From JAUIAI01 sp049680625 (GTDB lineage: Bacteria > Pseudomonadota > Gammaproteobacteria > Burkholderiales > Burkholderiaceae_E): a stretch of DNA of 42,690 nucleotides. Under the pieces are notes generated by a model. The model had not been told where the DNA came from. It searched no databases and saw only the letters and a list, made by a program, of their open reading frames with translations. Positions within the stretch are counted from its first letter, which is position 1; each line of letters starts with the position of its first letter. Made by a program: the position numbers and the translations under genes. The DNA is taken from the NCBI GenBank assembly GCA_049680625.1, contig JBAUID010000037.1, forward strand, positions 1-42,690, given 5' to 3'. Below are positions 41,019-42,690 of the stretch, piece by piece.

Positions 41019-41969
41019 ATGATTGCAATCGACACCATTCAGAACACGGCCGTCAGGTTAATGGAGAAAGCGGCCATTGATATCCCTGATGACTACTTGC
41101 AGGCCATTCGTAAAACGACCGAAAAGGAAGACAACGAACTGCCGAAGTTTGTGTTGAAGGTCATGCTGGATAACTACGATGCCGCGACCACTGACCGACG
41201 TGCCATGTGTGGTGATACCGGCGTGCCGCGATGGTTCGTCAAGATGGGCAATGAAGCCCGGGTTCAGGGTGGACCGGTAGCACTCGAAGAGGCCTTGCGC
41301 AGCGCAACCGCGCAGGCTACGGACGAAATACCGCTCCGGCCAAACCGGGTTCATCCGTTGTGGAGAACCGATCACAACAATAACGTTGGCATCAACGCGC
41401 CGGAAATCGAATACGCGTTTGAACCTGAAGGCGACTGGATCGACTTAATCACCGTGCACAAAGGTGGCTTGTTCGGTACCGACTACCGCATGCTGTTTCC
41501 CAGCGACGGCATACAAGGCATCAAGCGTTTTTTTCTCGACTCGCTGGTTTCTTTTGGCAAACGGGGTCTGGCCTGCCAGCCCGCCATTATTGGGATTGGC
41601 CTGGGTGGCTCGAAGGATATGTGTATGGTTCACGGTAAACGTGCGGCTTGCCTGCGTACCGTGGGTGACCGAAACCCCGACCCAAAAATCGCCGAGTTGG
41701 AAATGGAACTCACCGAAGCAGGCAACTCGATAGGTATGGGGGCAATGGGTTTTGTCGGCAATTCAATGGTGATTGATACCCATATCGAAGTCGGCTACTG
41801 CCATACCGGTGGTATGCAAATGAGTGTGCATGCCTTCTGCCTTTCTTCACGCCGGGCCTGCGCGCGGCTCTACCCCGACGGACGGGTGGAGTTTCGTACC
41901 GACCCCCAGTGGTACACGCCGTACCAGCGTCGGGAAACCGTTGGATGGCCAGTGACGGAGGCCGTATGA
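41019..41969 (+). CDS. Class I fumarase/tartrate dehydratase-like hydratase, alpha subunit
   Basis: [4Fe-4S] hydro-lyase catalytic subunit, 316 residues. Cluster-ligand candidates are Cys in AMCGDTGVPRWF, in KDMCMVHGKRA and in VGYCHTGGMQMSVHAF. The GLGGSKDMC stretch and EMELTEAGNSIGMGAMGFVG are family hallmarks. AAGGAAAG lies right before the ATG. It overlaps the beta subunit by 4 nt. The two-subunit form is the TtdAB/archaeal fumarase type. Fumarate, mesaconate or tartrate are candidate substrates. Confidence 0.87.
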   Translation: MIAIDTIQNTAVRLMEKAAIDIPDDYLQAIRKTTEKEDNELPKFVLKVMLDNYDAATTDRRAMCGDTGVPRWFVKMGNEARVQGGPVALEEALRSATAQATDEIPLRPNRVHPLWRTDHNNNVGINAPEIEYAFEPEGDWIDLITVHKGGLFGTDYRMLFPSDGIQGIKRFFLDSLVSFGKRGLACQPAIIGIGLGGSKDMCMVHGKRAACLRTVGDRNPDPKIAELEMELTEAGNSIGMGAMGFVGNSMVIDTHIEVGYCHTGGMQMSVHAFCLSSRRACARLYPDGRVEFRTDPQWYTPYQRRETVGWPVTEAV

Positions 41970-42625
41970 AAACGATAAAGCTAAGCACAAACCCAAGTCG
42001 GGAAGACCTCGAGCCTCTGAAAATTGGCGACGTGGTTTACCTTGACGGTGTGGTCTATACCGGGCGGGAAGGTGTGTACATGAAAGTGGTTGAAGACGGG
42101 ATTGCATTACCGCTGTCGCTGCCAGCGGTGAGTGCCACCAACTTCCATTGTTCCCCGGCGGCAGCTGAACGCGGACCGGGTGAATACGTCGTCAGTGCGG
42201 TGACGGCCACGGCGTCTTTTCGCTTCTCCAAGTGGCTGGAACAATGGTTCCGGGTCTCGGGTGCCAAACTAATTATTGGCAAAGGCGGAATGAACCCCAA
42301 AGACTACAAAGACTATTTTGTGCCGAACGGGGCGATATACCTGACCACGGTTGGTTACGGCACTGGTGCCTTACTGGGCCGTGGCGTAAAAAAGGTTCGT
42401 GAAGTTCATTGGCTGCCTGAACTTGGCATTGCCCAGGCGATGTGGGTATTTGAAGTGACCGATTTTGGCCCTTTTATTGTTGAAAGTGATTTGCAGGGCA
42501 ACAGCTTGTTTGAGCGGGAAAACGCCCGGATTGCGAAAAATCTGGATGCTGCCTATGAAGGCACCAGGCCGGCGGTACTCAAGCGCTTTGGCGAAACCAA
42601 TGACAAGGGTGACGAGCTGATTTAG
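41966..42625 (+). CDS. Class I fumarase/tartrate dehydratase-like hydratase, beta subunit
   Basis: A 219-residue swivelling-domain subunit from ATG 41966, inside the alpha stop (ATGA), with GGAGG just upstream; the longer frame from 41909 only overlaps the alpha gene. IIGKGGMNPKDY and WVFEVTDFGPFIVESDLQGNSLFE are family marks. The canonical catalytic TGRDAAHKR reads TGREGVYMK at residues 32-40 (Asp to Glu, His to Tyr), together with VNFHCSPAA-type ATNFHCSPAAAE. This marks a separate subfamily whose substrate I cannot name. It is the last gene in the window and ends 65 nt before its edge; no terminator is visible. Confidence 0.85.
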   Translation: MKTIKLSTNPSREDLEPLKIGDVVYLDGVVYTGREGVYMKVVEDGIALPLSLPAVSATNFHCSPAAAERGPGEYVVSAVTATASFRFSKWLEQWFRVSGAKLIIGKGGMNPKDYKDYFVPNGAIYLTTVGYGTGALLGRGVKKVREVHWLPELGIAQAMWVFEVTDFGPFIVESDLQGNSLFERENARIAKNLDAAYEGTRPAVLKRFGETNDKGDELI

Positions 42626-42690
42626 CTGTGGCAACAGCGGTTGAGAGGGGTGGGATAAGCTATTTCTGGCGCTATTAATACCGATGTTTA

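Noticed and set aside
41909..41965. Longer hydratase beta start at 41909
   Set aside because: It only re-reads the end of the alpha gene in another frame; ATG 41966 has GGAGG and the family N-terminus.

Overview
The window reads as a chromosomal stretch of a Gram-negative proteobacterium, most likely beta- or gammaproteobacterial. Support: GroEL has beta/gamma-type sequence and a GGM-rich tail, groESL is preceded by a sigma-32-type promoter, a sigma-54 activator lies beside a matching -24/-12 promoter, and there is a TRAP transporter, two probable Tat-exported binding proteins and a CCA-encoding tRNA-Ser. Genes are densely packed in short operons. I see no phage, insertion sequence or CRISPR array. 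Base composition looks balanced to slightly GC-rich by eye (not computed).

Layout. (1) 1-5.5 kb: nitrate-type ABC importer nrtA-nrtB-nrtD (minus strand), divergent from a PAS-PAS-AAA-Fis sigma-54 activator. The intergenic region holds a -24/-12 promoter and two copies of a near-palindromic element placed where enhancer sites would be expected. (2) 5.5-9.6 kb: SLC13/TrkA-C carboxylate or sulfate-type permease, coupled to a Sir2 deacylase, and an enolase-superfamily enzyme. (3) 9.68 kb: tRNA-Ser(UGA) with a strong terminator. (4) 10-17 kb: Nu-class glutathione transferase, an alpha/beta hydrolase with a Cys nucleophile, Na+/H+ antiporter, a thioredoxin-fold gene with an apparent 5' frameshift, a TauD/TfdA dioxygenase, a fatty-acid-hydroxylase-family membrane enzyme and an epoxide hydrolase. 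(5) 17.3-20.4 kb: TRAP transporter dctP-dctQ-dctM, then a decayed enoyl-CoA hydratase relic and another alpha/beta hydrolase. (6) 21.6-28 kb: OpuAC-like periplasmic protein, SDR, pyrophosphatase, groESL, a short HPF-like protein, a lipoprotein and an unknown two-TM protein. (7) 28-34.7 kb: GMC oxidoreductase, DUF192 protein, amidohydrolase, an unknown membrane protein, a class IV aminotransferase, a close mandelate racemase homologue and an orphan SdhD-like anchor. (8) 34.9-42.6 kb: TPP enzyme divergent from a LysR regulator, then a compact operon of a succinate dehydrogenase/fumarate reductase-like complex (order B-C-D-A) followed by a two-subunit class I fumarase/tartrate dehydratase-like hydratase.

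The most interesting part is region 8 with its neighbours in region 7. The flavoprotein has Cys where the covalent-FAD His normally sits, and Glu where a substrate-binding Thr normally sits. The hydratase beta subunit replaces the usual RDAAHKR-type motif with REGVYMK. Together with a spare membrane anchor next to a mandelate racemase homologue carrying a natural K166R-type change, this suggests a specialised dicarboxylate or 2-hydroxyacid oxidation/hydration module, not a plain copy of the TCA enzymes. That function is inferred.

The second notable system is the self-contained sigma-54 nitrate-uptake circuit at 3.2-3.4 kb. All assignments are from reading the sequence; no database search was run.
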